Positions 1-11,455 of a stretch of 64,000 bases of DNA are shown piece by piece (within the stretch, counting starts at the first letter, position 1; every line of letters begins with the position of its first letter). Under the pieces are notes generated by a model. The model was not told where the DNA came from. It saw only the letters and a list, made by a program, of their open reading frames with translations, and made no database searches. A program made the translations under genes and the position numbers. The DNA comes from Gremmenia infestans (Eukaryota; Ascomycota; Leotiomycetes; Helotiales; Hamatocanthoscyphaceae), in assembly GCA_032629725.1 (NCBI GenBank), contig JAFEVB010000032.1, forward strand, positions 744,001-808,000, read 5' to 3'.

Positions 1-2795
1 CGAATTTCGGTGCTTCAAAACAAACCAGACTCTTTGGACGGCACTGAAAAGCTCTCCCTCTCCCCTTTCCTCTTCTCCATCTCACTACATCTTTGTGTCC
101 GGTGCAGAGTACACACACAGCATATTCCTGTCCTCACGGGCAGTCTCCCAAAAGTGGTGTGTCGGCGGGTCGATCTCACTCATCTGTTCCTGGATCTCCA
201 GTTTAAATCTTAGAATAGGTAACGCGGGTGTATAACTCTAAATTTAACTCTCAGCCCCCAACAGCGGCTCCTGAAACCTCGCCTCGGTACAGGGTTGTAT
301 CACGATAGCCTGTCCTGTGATGCGCCACATGTCTGGAAGGAAGGCTACCTAAGTTCTACCTTACCTTACACCGTATAACAACCGCCAAGCGCTGACATAC
401 GGATCGCAGGTCTTGGATTCGAGGGTTCTTGTCTTGGAGACGTTGATATTCTTGCTTGGCACCACCAAACCCCGCCTCCTGGACTCCTCCATGCTAGACT
501 ATTTTTCAATGTTGGAGCCTCGGATTGCTACAATACATACGGCCTTCAAGTCGGACATCTTCTAAATACTTCATGCATGCTATTTGGTCTCGTTTCGATA
601 TTATCTTTATTTAGCAGTCCCAAATTACACATCTCTATACAGTATAATAGCCACCTTGCTATTACGCATGGCTGTGTAATTGCTGCACTCACGTAGATGT
701 CTCAATTCCATTAGGTCACTTGACTTCTGGAGAACATCTAGATGTACTCGGCAAACAGCAAATGATGTTATATCCCTAGGTCGGCAGTTTTCAAGAACCC
801 ACGCACGATGACCTGGTGTGCCTTTAGGTGATTCCTTCCGTGGTTACACACCTTCTACCAATTCCTCCTCTCCCCCAAAACACCACGCGGTGGTGCCTTA
901 CGAAGAAGACGTTATCTACCGTTAATAAGACTCGACCAACTTTCTGACGGCTTATAGCTAGATCCGACATATCTCGAAATCCTCTCGCAATCTCAGTTGT
1001 TAGTACATGCGTCACAGCCAGGTTTAGCATCCTCCACTACCCCGCGCATCAAACCCTCTCGAATACACCTCTGCGAGCGTCTCGGAGTACTTCAAAGTAG
1101 GTATTGTACATACTATTTCGACCTACCTATCTTAATGTCATCTCCGAAAGCCTGTAGTGAGCCCGGAATCAACACCAGGCCACATACCGCCGTACCCTTC
1201 CAAGAACCACGGCCTTTTCCCTATTTTTCACGAGCAATAAACACCACACCTCCGATACGCAACAGAAAGAAGCCCAGTATAGGTTCCGAAGTTTGTTTAG
1301 AACCCAAGGCTTACCTAGTGCACCTTGAAATCTTTATCTCTAGCTTCCATTTTGTATCTGGTTGGTTTTGCGCATCCCTCCGATATACACCGCACCCAAC
1401 TGAAAATCAACTTCAATTTCAACCTCCAACTGAAAATTACAGATTCCAAACTACTACCTACTGTAGACAGTCACGAACATTTGCATCACAATGACGGGCA
1501 TCCTACTGTACCTTCAAAGCCGAGAACAAAGACCGAACAAGTCTAATTTTACCGAATAATATCTTTCCTTATCTGTCCAACTTTAGAGTTTTTTAATCTG
1601 TTTAATTTTGCTGCTTTCTGTTGCTTTCTTTTCTGATTCCTTTCCTCTCCAACTATTTCTTGGAGTACTTTTACTCATTCTGCCTTATTCTCCTTTCCTT
1701 TCCAAAGTTTATTGCTTCAGTGGGTTTTGGGACTTTTCTTTCCTCTTGTGCTTTTCTTGATTTACGTTTTCCTTTCCTTTCATTTCATTTCACTTCTCAG
1801 GCTGTACGTTACCTGGAGGTTATTTGTCTGTTCCAATCCCCAGGTTCTTCCATCGACGTGGACGATCTTCCATACGCACCATTCCTCCCCCCCCCCACTT
1901 TTGATTCCCATATTTTATGTCAACACCACAGTGATATCATAGATCCTCAAGGTCGAAGTTGGGTTGGACTACATCTTGCCGAACTTGGCCCGCTTTGTGT
2001 TGTCTTGCGACGTTGCTCTTGGTTTGATCGGCATACAAATACTTCTGCTCCGACCTTGCGACTCACGGGACCTTACTACATTCTCTATGCCTGGATGCGG
2101 CGGCATACTTGAAGCACTTCATCGGCGAATATCCAGATACCTCCGTGTCTACAATACGGACCTTGAAGGTAATGTACCAGTACTGTACGTACCTAGTAGC
2201 CGTATTTGCCAAGCCACAAGCGGTGAATATTTAGAGTTTTCAAATGACGTGAACCGGCGCACCGCCAAGGCCAAATCTTGCCTCTTCTAGGACTAGCTCC
2301 CCTTTTGGCCCAATTAAACTGCCGTCTTTGCTCCCGGCGGATTTATATCGGAATGGTCTTTTGGTCTTAGGGCTGAATCAAGCTACCTACCCGCCTCAGC
2401 ATATACTTTCCCACCAATGGCAAGGCTGGGCTTGGTATCTGCTCCGTGCTGCCGACCTTTCCTTTCCACCATCCATTCTTTCCTCCTGTTGCGATTACGG
2501 ACTTGTACATATACATAGGTAGAGTATCCACGTAGGTACTTGGTACATATACCTACATAAGTCGAGTCATCTCCACCGGCCATCATTGTCCTTTACCCCA
2601 CTCGCTCCCATTTCACCTGTTTGTTTGTTTGTTCCATTTCCCTTTAACTTTTCTTTCCTCAATTTCTGTCTGTTTCCTACCTACCTGACCGTATCCCTCT
2701 TGCCCACAATATCAGCGAATCTATCTCAAACCCCCACTCCGCATTTTGAAGCTCATAGCTTGTACTGCTTGCTTTACTGTTTACAAGAGCTTAAA
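1..2795. other. Long upstream intergenic region, no supported gene
   Basis: No reading frame here has coding character; the longest ones are low-complexity and Phe/Leu/Ser-rich because they run through pyrimidine tracts. Positions about 1555-1830 and 2590-2720 are strongly C/T-rich on the + strand. Such tracts are common in promoters and 5' leaders of filamentous fungi, so the second one probably belongs to the leader of the membrane-protein gene that starts at 2796. I see no repeat, RNA gene or relic in the rest. Confidence 0.5.
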
Positions 2796-5700
2796 ATGCC
2801 TCTCGACCTGGGTCGTCGTATCAAGGCGGGATGGCAATCTCTTGGTATCAATACTAAGATGGTATGTATAATGTTCAAGTAAGTTCCATTCCACCTCCAC
2901 CCCACCTCATGGCTATGCTTCTTCGCCCGTGCCATTGAAGCATTGCTAGCTATCAACTAACCAGTCATCACACAGAGGGTCTATACCGGTTGCAATCTCG
3001 CTGGGAATATATCAGAGCACTGCTGTATCTGAGGTCTACACTTCTCTGGGCTTCTTGGTGTCCATTATTGCTGTCGTCACTGTCAATATTTTGCCCCGCG
3101 CAAAGTTAATTCAAATGACATTTACGATATGCCTCTTCACAGCTATAGCCATCCCGATAACTATGCTCGCTACCTGGTCGGGATTGCAAGCTCGTTTTCA
3201 CACCGACCCCCACGGTTTGAATAAATACAACTCTTCACAAAGTGGTATGTAAAGACGTGGCTCACAAAGGCACCGAGATGCGGATGCTGACTGGTGTACT
3301 TAGCAATTACTGGTGTCTGGCTTTTCGTCAACATCTTGCTAAGCAATAGCTTACAAGCAAGATATCCAGAGCTTCTCATTCCAACCATTTTATATAACAT
3401 CTTCGTCATCGTTCAATTTACGTCCTGCTCGCGATTTCACACTTGGAAACAATGCTGGGATCTGATCTATCTCACAGTAAGATGCTACTATACTGGTGTT
3501 GCCATCTCTTTCGTATCCGGAATACTTGTCTATCCTGTCACTTGCCGATCGGAAATTTTCGAGGTTCAAGAGAAGTATATCGAGGCCCTCCGCGACATGC
3601 TGGATGGGGTTTCAGTATATCTGGGTGGCCTAGTTACAACACCGGCTATTACTCCTGCAGGTACTGAAACCAGCATTGAAGGTGAAAAGGGACAACTTGA
3701 ATGCGATGGTCCAGCTTTGCGCCAGAGGATGGCTTTAGTGAAGAGTCTATATACCAAGATGCACCACGAGCTGGCTATGGCAAAAAGGGAGATTGCGTGG
3801 GGAAAGCTACGTGCGAAGGATATCACTGCCATTAGTGATCATTGCCGGAGAATCTTGATGCCTCTGTAAGTTCATCTTAGTCTACTTTCTGCCTCGACTT
3901 TCCTTATTGGCCAACATACTACGGATCTGGAAATGAAAGCTGGCTGACGATGATCCAGGGGCGGTATGGCCAATCTTCCAGATATCCTTGGACGAATCAC
4001 AGAAGATGGTGGATGGGTTCGACACGAAGTTGTGCCCAATTCTGACGATAAAGACCAAAACTCCGAGTTCAAAAGGTCATACGGGCAAGAGGAATACGAG
4101 ATAATATGGCAAAATGCCATCACCGCCCTGGTCGAATCTGCTACAGTCACACTGGAAGCCATAAAAGATGGTCTTGAACATGCTGCTCTACAACTAGAAA
4201 TAATACCTAGACCGGGGACTAGGTATTATTTCTGGTTGCCAGGTGTCAAAAGGACCGAGAAGACAGATCTTGAAGCCGAGGGTGAGGTTATTAAGCCTGG
4301 AAACCCGCAGTTTTCAAAACTCTTGAAGGATAAATTGGTTGAATTCTCGACACGGAGAGTCGAAGCCCTGACGGCCTGGGCGGACTGTAAAGGTCTTTCG
4401 GCAGCCCAGGTAGAGAAGTTACAAAGCATGGGTGATTTTGACATTGATGAAGATCCGGTCGATGGCCATGTTCGATTCCTCAAAGATCGCCGGCAGCTGT
4501 ATCTTATCCTGTATGTTCAATACATGGTAAGTAACAATCACAGAAGACACAAAGGGTCGCAATGACTTTTGGGACATAGCTGATATCAATCACCAGATTT
4601 ACACCACCGGTGTAGCTGTTTTGGAATTGTGCAAGTTTTCTGATACCATTGTTGCCGAGGGAATCCTATCGAGGAACCGTCTCATTGTCCCTTCCCTTCG
4701 AAGACTACGGAAATGGTTTGTCAGTGTTTGGGATACGAGAGAGGCAGCTTTGGCCGACGATGATCGACCTAATTCACGCAAAGAGGCCAAATTGCTATAT
4801 GGTGTTTCCAGACGAAATACACGCAGTATCGACCACCTTCCACCTAAAAACTCATACGAAAGATTTGGAATTCACATACGAAGATTTCAAGAGTTCCTCA
4901 AAGGACCGGAATTCAGTTTTGGTTTTAGATCAGCGTGGTGAGCAGCAACACTTTGCTTTTTATGGTGTTTGTTATTGACTGGCTATTTAGTGCAACTCTT
5001 TCTTGTGCTATTGTTGCATATCTTCATCAAACTCAAGAGATTTTTACTCACTACCGTCTCATTTGGGCGGTCATTATAGCAGCTATTGGCGCTAACATGT
5101 CGGCTGGACAATCCGGAGTATCATATGTGTTGAGAATCTTAGGTTCATTTGCAGCATTGATAATATGTTATGCTGTATGGTATATTCCTGATGGCAAGGT
5201 TGCGTAAGTTGCCACATCCATCTATACATTCAGATAGTTCAGTTCACTGACAGTCTTTTCTTTCTTTCATAGAGGTGTGATTGTCATCATGTGGTTTGCA
5301 TCTTTCCTCCAGATGTACTTTATAATCAGATGGCCCCAGTACATTATCGGCTGGCTCGTCGTTCTCATCACCGAAGTCCTCTCGATCGGCTACGAGCTCC
5401 AAGTAAGCAAGATCGGTATTGCGGAGGCAGAATCCGGAGGAACCTATGTCTTCCCACCATACTACGTAGCAGCCATGCGCGTAGCCTGTGTGTTGTGGGG
5501 AACATGCGTATCGATTTTCTTCACCTATTTCCCCTACCCCATCACCGCCCGAGGCATTCTCCGTAGAGACATGGCAAACATCATGCAGCTACTCGCCAAT
5601 TACCATGCTGTGGTTCACAGCACTATCAAGACTCGACTACGTGGTAACGAGGGCGACGCGAATGATAAACATAGTCGTGGTCGTGTATTGTCACATATGC

Positions 5701-6401
5701 GGAAAGCGATGTTCAACAAGATAATGCTGTTCAACTCGACGGTTAATCATAATGTCTACCTTCAAAAATACGAACCTACTCTAGGCGGACGTTTTCCTGT
5801 GGCGGAATTCAAAGATATCGCGTCACAGCTCACTGTGTAAGTAACGTCAATTTTGCCACACACTCCCCCCATACAGAGATGCATCCATATATATACAAGT
5901 CTTCCATCATTCCTAACAATCTCACCCAATAGCCTCCTCGACTACATATCCCTCCTCTCCTACGCGACCCAAGCCTGGGGCGCCGACGGCCTCGCCACCC
6001 AATATTTCCAGCACACGCCCACGTCGCGCACCTGGCTCCTTGACCTCTCCCGCCTCATCGCGCCCCTCTCCCAGACCGAAGAAGGCGTCATATCCATCCT
6101 CAGCCAACTCTCCGCCGCCGTCTCCACAGGCCGTCCTCTGCCCCCGGGCACACTACCCCCCGCGCCCTACGCGCTCTCTAAACGCCTGCGCGAATTGGAT
6201 CCAGAGGTCTTGCATATTAAACATATGCAGGAGTTTGGGTACTCGGCGTTTGCGGTCATGGAGGTTCTCACGGGTATGATTACATTTCGGATTGGGGGGT
6301 TGGTGGAGAAGGTTGAGGCGTTGGTTGGGGTGGTTAGTTTTGATTTTTTGGACGAGGGGTTGGATGGTGATGATAATGGGAAAGGGGGGAAGGATGAGTG
6401 A
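2796..6401 (+). CDS. ArAE_2/DUF2421-type (Brefeldin A sensitivity-like) multi-pass membrane protein
   Basis: Predicted polytopic membrane protein of the fungal aromatic-acid-exporter-like family (ArAE_2_N plus ArAE_2/FUSC-like regions), related to fusaric acid resistance proteins; the substrate is unknown. Hand-spliced exons: 2796-2878, 2976-3244, 3304-3865, 3959-4526, 4597-4937, 4991-5203, 5273-5836, 5933-6401, giving 1022 aa. All junctions are GT..AG with matching phases. The N-terminal half has a first hydrophobic bundle (from SIPVAISLGIYQST), then a hydrophilic middle region. The motif FGFRSA (about 4915-4935) leads into the second bundle (CATLSCAIVAYL, HYRLIWAVIIAAIG), which is the usual repeat of this family. 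A loop and helical C-terminus follow. The last exon is C-rich in its first part and C-poor, G-rich in its final 160 bp. The 3' end faces palA. Family assignment is firm; transport function is inferred. Confidence 0.85.
4196..4233. repeat. Perfect 15-bp inverted repeat with 8-nt loop inside an exon
   Basis: AGAAATAATACCTAG at 4196-4210 is followed by an 8-nt spacer and its exact reverse complement at 4219-4233. It lies in exon 4 of the membrane-protein gene, so the mRNA could fold into a 15-bp hairpin. The reading frame runs through it without a break. Confidence 0.8.
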
Positions 6402-7116
6402 GGGAGTAAGTGAGATTTATCAGGTTTATGGAGTTGGTGGTTTTATTCATGGGCGGAGTACGCGGTTGCCGGGTTATATTTATAATAGATAGGTTTGATC
6501 TGGTCTCGTATATCAATCACATGCAAGGTAAAGTAAGACAGTAAAAAGCGAGCGGGCGGGCGGACGGGCGTCTTGGATATCCATTTATACCTAGCTAGCG
6601 GCATTTGATGCATTATTCATGAATGAGAATAATAAGATAGATAAGATACACAAGAATACTACTTGTATATACATGCTAACCTATTATCCGTCTATCTTAC
6701 TACTTAATACTTGTTTGCTTTTGCTTTTGCTTTTGCTTACTTGTCTTCCTTACTGCTGCTGCCTGGCAAGTATTACTAGTAATAGAAGATATTACATATA
6801 TACATACCACATATGCGAGCAGCGAGCAGCGAGCGAGCGTGAACATAGCAATTTATCCACCAATCTAATTCCCTTACCTTACCTTACCTTACCTCGCTGA
6901 TACAAGGAGAAGGAGAAGATAGAGATAAGCAGCGGTAGTATATGTAGTGCCTACCTACCTTAACGCGTAAGAGCCCTTTTTATACTCGTAAGGGGTGGAA
7001 TGGGGTTCACAAATAACCTAGATATATATGCAAAAAGGCAGGATTCTTTCTCATCAGCGTTAGTCGTTACTCGTTATTTATATCCCAAACCCCACCAATC
7101 ATCCTAACTTAGGATC
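6402..7116. other. Convergent 3' intergenic region with simple repeats
   Basis: This 0.7-kb region lies between two convergent genes. It holds short tandem repeats: a TTTTGC repeat (about 6714-6738), GCGAGCA-type units (about 6815-6839) and CTTAC units (about 6873-6893). No gene is seen. Confidence 0.6.
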
Positions 7117-9744
7117 CTACCCAAATTTAAACCCCCTCTTTGGATCCCACGTCCCAGACGGCGGCAGTCCCTGTCCCTGTCCCACCCCCGCAGACCCCCC
7201 AAACTTAATCCCCATCTCAGGCGCCCACACACTGGGCGCAATCGGCGCAGGCGTAGTGCGTGTTGGAATCGGAGCCGGCATTTCCTCTCTCTGCTCCGGC
7301 GGCGGGTAGCTCTGCGGCGCAGGCAGCGGGTTCGGGTTCGGGTTCGAGGAGCGCGTGTTGTAAGAACGCGGCATCGGCGCCGGCTGCAGATTCAACTGTC
7401 CCAAGGGCGGGAGATTTAGTTCCTGTTCCAGTCTCAATGCCTCCTCGCGCCTCTCGTACACAAAGCCCTTTGCACCATCCCTGAACCGACCCAAGATCTT
7501 GGCGAGGTCGTTGTAGAATTTCCGTCCGCCTTCGAGGTCTTTTACTATTTGTAGGTATTTGGAATACGCGTTTTCCAGTCTGTTCAACGCTTGTTCGCGT
7601 TCTCTTGATCCCGAGTCTCCTTGCCGTGCTGCTGCGAAAGATGCATTGGCGGATTCGAGAGAGTGTATTAGTTGTTCTTGCTCTTCGGCTTCGGATTTCA
7701 GGGTTGAGAGGTCCGTGTCGTATTTTGATAGGCGTTTTTCAAAGAAATCTTCAAAGTGAGCTGGGACAACAGTCTGTAATGGGTATTCTCTCTCTAGCCT
7801 CGCTGCTTCTGCTAAGATACTGCTATTAATGTCGTCCTTTTTGGATTTTTCGCGCAGGGCTTCAATTTTGCGCCGTCGGCGCGATTCTAGGCGTGATATT
7901 TCATTTAAACTATTTCGGAGTCGTGAGACTTCTGCTTCGAGGTTGGGTGCAATGTCGACGTGGCGAGAGGAGGGGACAAAGTTTCCGATGTCGCGGTCGG
8001 ATGAGGAAAGGAGACGGAGCATGTCTTCGCAATCTCGGAATTTGGACTTGACCAAGGCATCACTGTTTGCGGCACTTTTCAAGTAAGCGTCAATTTCGCC
8101 AACTTGGGCGTAGAGCTTCTCGGCTGCTGCTTGTGAGGGGGTGCGAGTCCAGCGGTCAGTGCCATACTTCATTAAGAATCGTTCGTTCTCCGATGCTTCA
8201 GCTTGTAGTAGGTCGCGGCCTTCGACAAACATGGCTTCGTCAGATGACTTAAGTGTTGCCGTGTCGGAGAAGGATCGTTGGAGACGTGTGAGGGCATCTG
8301 TTTGGCGAATTTCTCCGGCGTGAGAGACGATGCTTGGTGGGAGGCCGAGCGGTTTCTCCAGAGCTTGGAGTGATCCAGGAAGGTTTAGTGATCGCAAAGT
8401 GTCGTGGATTTTGGTTGTTAAGATCTCTAGCTCGTCAATAATATTGTTATTCACTAGGCGATCTCTTCGTTCTTCATAGATGCTAGCAGCAACATGTACA
8501 GCGAATGGTACAAGCTTAGCGAAAAGGGGTGGGCCAAATTCCTTGTCCTCTCCAATGAATGTAGATGGCTCCGAAATTTCTTTTGGAACCCTTGCAACAG
8601 CCATAGTCGCTCGTTCTAAAGTCTTGAGCTCTGACTTGGGCGGTATAGGATCTAGATAGTTAGCAAAGTATTAGATGAGAACAATGGTGCTTACTAAGAT
8701 AAATCAGATCATTGTCCTTCTCGGCTCTCTTCAGATCTTCCGTGACTCTATTTTTCAACCCATTCAAGTCTGCTAACACCCCCTTGTTAAGGTAGCGAGC
8801 CTCCTTCAACGCATCATTGGCACAAGCAATACTATCTCTCAGCCTCGCAACTTCCTCCCCATATTTCCTCTTTTCCAAACAATCGCACGCCTGCCGATAT
8901 TGTGCAGCTGCAGCAAAATGGTTGTGTTTGGCTGTTGCATGATGTATCCACTCGGAACTGATAGCTTCGCTTTTCACACCCCAATCTCCGGCCGCACCGT
9001 AGAAGTCCGAGACCTTGGCAGCTAGCTTTGCAATAGAAGCATCTTTATATCCATCCATTACTGCCTTTTGCCAGAAGCATTCTTGCGCTTGAGCTAGCAT
9101 AAGGTATTCTAGAGATTCGAGAGTAGAATCGTCCATGTCTTCCGGGGGAGTTGTGTCTCGGAGTTCGAGATGGACTTCTGTTCTCAGGTGAGAGAGAACT
9201 CCGGCGGCTAGACAGAAGTAGTTGGATGCTAATTTCAATCCTTCTGTTGTGCTACGATTTGAGGACACGGCCAGCTGAGAATAGAGGGCGGCGAGGTTGA
9301 AAAGGACGTTTGCTTGTTCGAATTTGAGGTTGTTCTCTGATATTGGACGGTCGGTGTTATAGCCTAGCGCTGCGTACCATGTGAAGTCTGCTCCAATCTG
9401 CCATTCTGTCAGAATCTGAGAGTCCTTGGAAAGAGTGGAAGCATACGTCGATGGGGAATTTACCGCCCATCCAAGCAAGTTGCCCCGCATAGGCAGCTAT
9501 CTTCTTGATGCCACTTTTATGCGGCTCCCGTACATTCACGGCATCTCTCCGTAGAGCATCGATGACCTCCAGGTCCTGCTTGAACATATCAGGGTGCTGG
9601 TCATATTTGCTGGAGATGTATTGCTTGATTGCTGCGGAGAGGGCGAGGCTGGCTGTCTTGCGGAAGGGGAGAAAGAGGATGTTGCTGGAGAAATTAGTAT
9701 GGATATGGGTATGCTAGAGAAAAGAATAAGGCTTACTTGGACAT
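7117..9744 (-). CDS. palA: pH-response regulator PalA/Rim20 (BRO1-domain, ALIX-like)
   Basis: Scaffold of the fungal ambient-pH pathway. In known homologues the BRO1 domain docks on ESCRT-III (Vps32/Snf7), and the protein binds the PacC/Rim101 factor so that the PalB protease can process it at endosomes. Exons on the minus strand: 9744-9737, 9684-9447, 9397-8695, 8651-7117, giving 827 aa, close to Aspergillus PalA. Visible features are SNNILFLPFRKT at the N-terminus, GGKFPID followed across an intron by IGADFTWY, FEQANVLFNLAALYSQLA (BRO1 core, about residues 110-130), a long helical V-domain with coiled-coil stretches (about 400-720), and a Pro-rich tail with YPPPEQ. Two similar motifs, WAPEMGIKFGG and WDPKRGFKFG, close the protein. 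The first coding exon is only 8 nt (ATG TCC AA). That start was chosen because it alone gives the conserved N-terminus. Confidence 0.93.
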
Positions 9745-11455
9745 TTTTTAAAACAAAAGCCAGCGCACGTTTACGTGCCTGTTGCTCAACGCTTGGTGGT
9801 GTTCATACATCTCGGCGCTGAGACTTGCGATGACTTCATTATGCCTAATATGCAAGGCATCTGTCAAGGCTACAACTGGCATGAGCATGTACGAGTCAGG
9901 TGATTGTGATCTGGGTATTAGCCTATTAGGTCAAGCACTTTCACATGTTTCAAGTCCCCAGTTTCACCTGGTGGGCACGGTTTTTATAAAGGAGGTACAG
10001 TACCAGTCTTCAGGTACGATTTATGTTTCTATCAAGCATGGACTATACAGTCTATTCTAGACCTCACGTTTCATATTCATCCCATCTATCTAAGTAATAC
10101 CAAAAACTGGCACTACCTATACTATATGTACAGTACAGTATACACTATCCCCATCCCGTAAGGGTAGACAAATGCCGAATCCTTTCACAAGACAAGCTTC
10201 TTTTGGGTTGCGCGTTCGTTCGTCTGTGAGTCCATACAGTACCCGGTGCCAGCGCGAAGGATTAAAAAGGGTTGCTCGGAGTACTGTACTCCACTCCTAC
10301 AAGGGTCCGGATGGTGCCAGTGGTGGGGCCCTCTCGGCGCTCCCTTGGCGCTTCCTCGTCAATCGGTTCTGCTCATGGCAGACAGATCTGCGTGTCAGGA
10401 GTAGACAAGCTTTCGAGACATGCTGGCCGTCAAGTGAAAGAATTTGTTTCAAGTTAGCCGTCACAGCATATCACAGCACAGCAATGGACATGATCCTACC
10501 AAGTATATATATATAGTAAGTGGTATGGTATTGGTACATTCAATACACTATCGTCGCCATGTAATAATAATGTTTAAGAGCAAACGTATGTTTTTATAGT
10601 GCGGGTACGGGCACGTACCTCTGTTATCCTCTGCCGCGTACACAGATTCTTAAAGAAAAGGGGTGACACAGCCTCCTAACCAGTACTGTAGCTCACGGAG
10701 TAGCCCCTGGGCCCTGAGCATATTATTCCCAATGATAAAGAAGTTTAAAGTGGACTTTTGACAAGCGGCTGAATATCCATTCTTTAATCAGCCAAAAGAT
10801 GATCTCTATTGGAAGGAGAATTGTCCCTCAAATTCCTATTGGCTGATGATATGCTTATACTCCGGGTACCCCCGTTTGTTGCGACGCTGCCAGCCACAGA
10901 AGTTGAGCGGAATCTGCACCCCCGCCGTGATCAACGACATCTGCAACACCTAGTCCAATATGGAAATTCCCAATGTCCTGTCCTTGCAGTCACATTTCAA
11001 CATCCCAGCCACGAGTGGATGCTGCAATTCCTCGAATCGTTCGTTAACAGTGCTGCTCATGACGAGTCCCACGAGCTACTTCCTGTACAGTACGTTGAAA
11101 GTTGAAACATCGCCCCTTATCTGCAACTCCCGTCGCAATTGTTCCATCCATGTCTGCTTGTGGTAGGTAGATGAAAACTGGAGCACGTTGAAAGATCTTC
11201 TGAGATAGGAAGGGGACGGCAAGGTTCAATCCCAGGTTGCATGCAGGTACAGTTCCATCTCTTCCATCTTCCTACAGTCCAACAGAACAAAAGGAAGCGG
11301 CCCCCGTTGCGTCCTCGTCCTCGACCTTTGCTCTCTCATGTTCCACTCTTCGTTTTCATAGCCAGCTTTCTTTCATCTCGCCCCTTGGCGCTCTCATCCT
11401 CTCCCTTTTGGTTTATCTGTCTCTTGTTTGCTCAACTTGAAGCCCCTCACTCATT
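9745..11455. promoter_or_regulatory. Divergent promoter region between palA and the glycosyltransferase gene
   Basis: About 1.7 kb separates the palA start (9744, minus) from the start at 11456 (plus), so both promoters must lie here. The last 150 bp before 11456 are pyrimidine-rich, as expected for a fungal leader. Open frames such as 10809-11105 lack coding character. I did not identify a specific binding site with confidence. Confidence 0.5.

Noticed and set aside
997..2290. Several overlapping open frames of 73-165 codons upstream of the first gene
   Set aside because: They run through pyrimidine-rich DNA, give low-complexity proteins without motifs and overlap in different frames.
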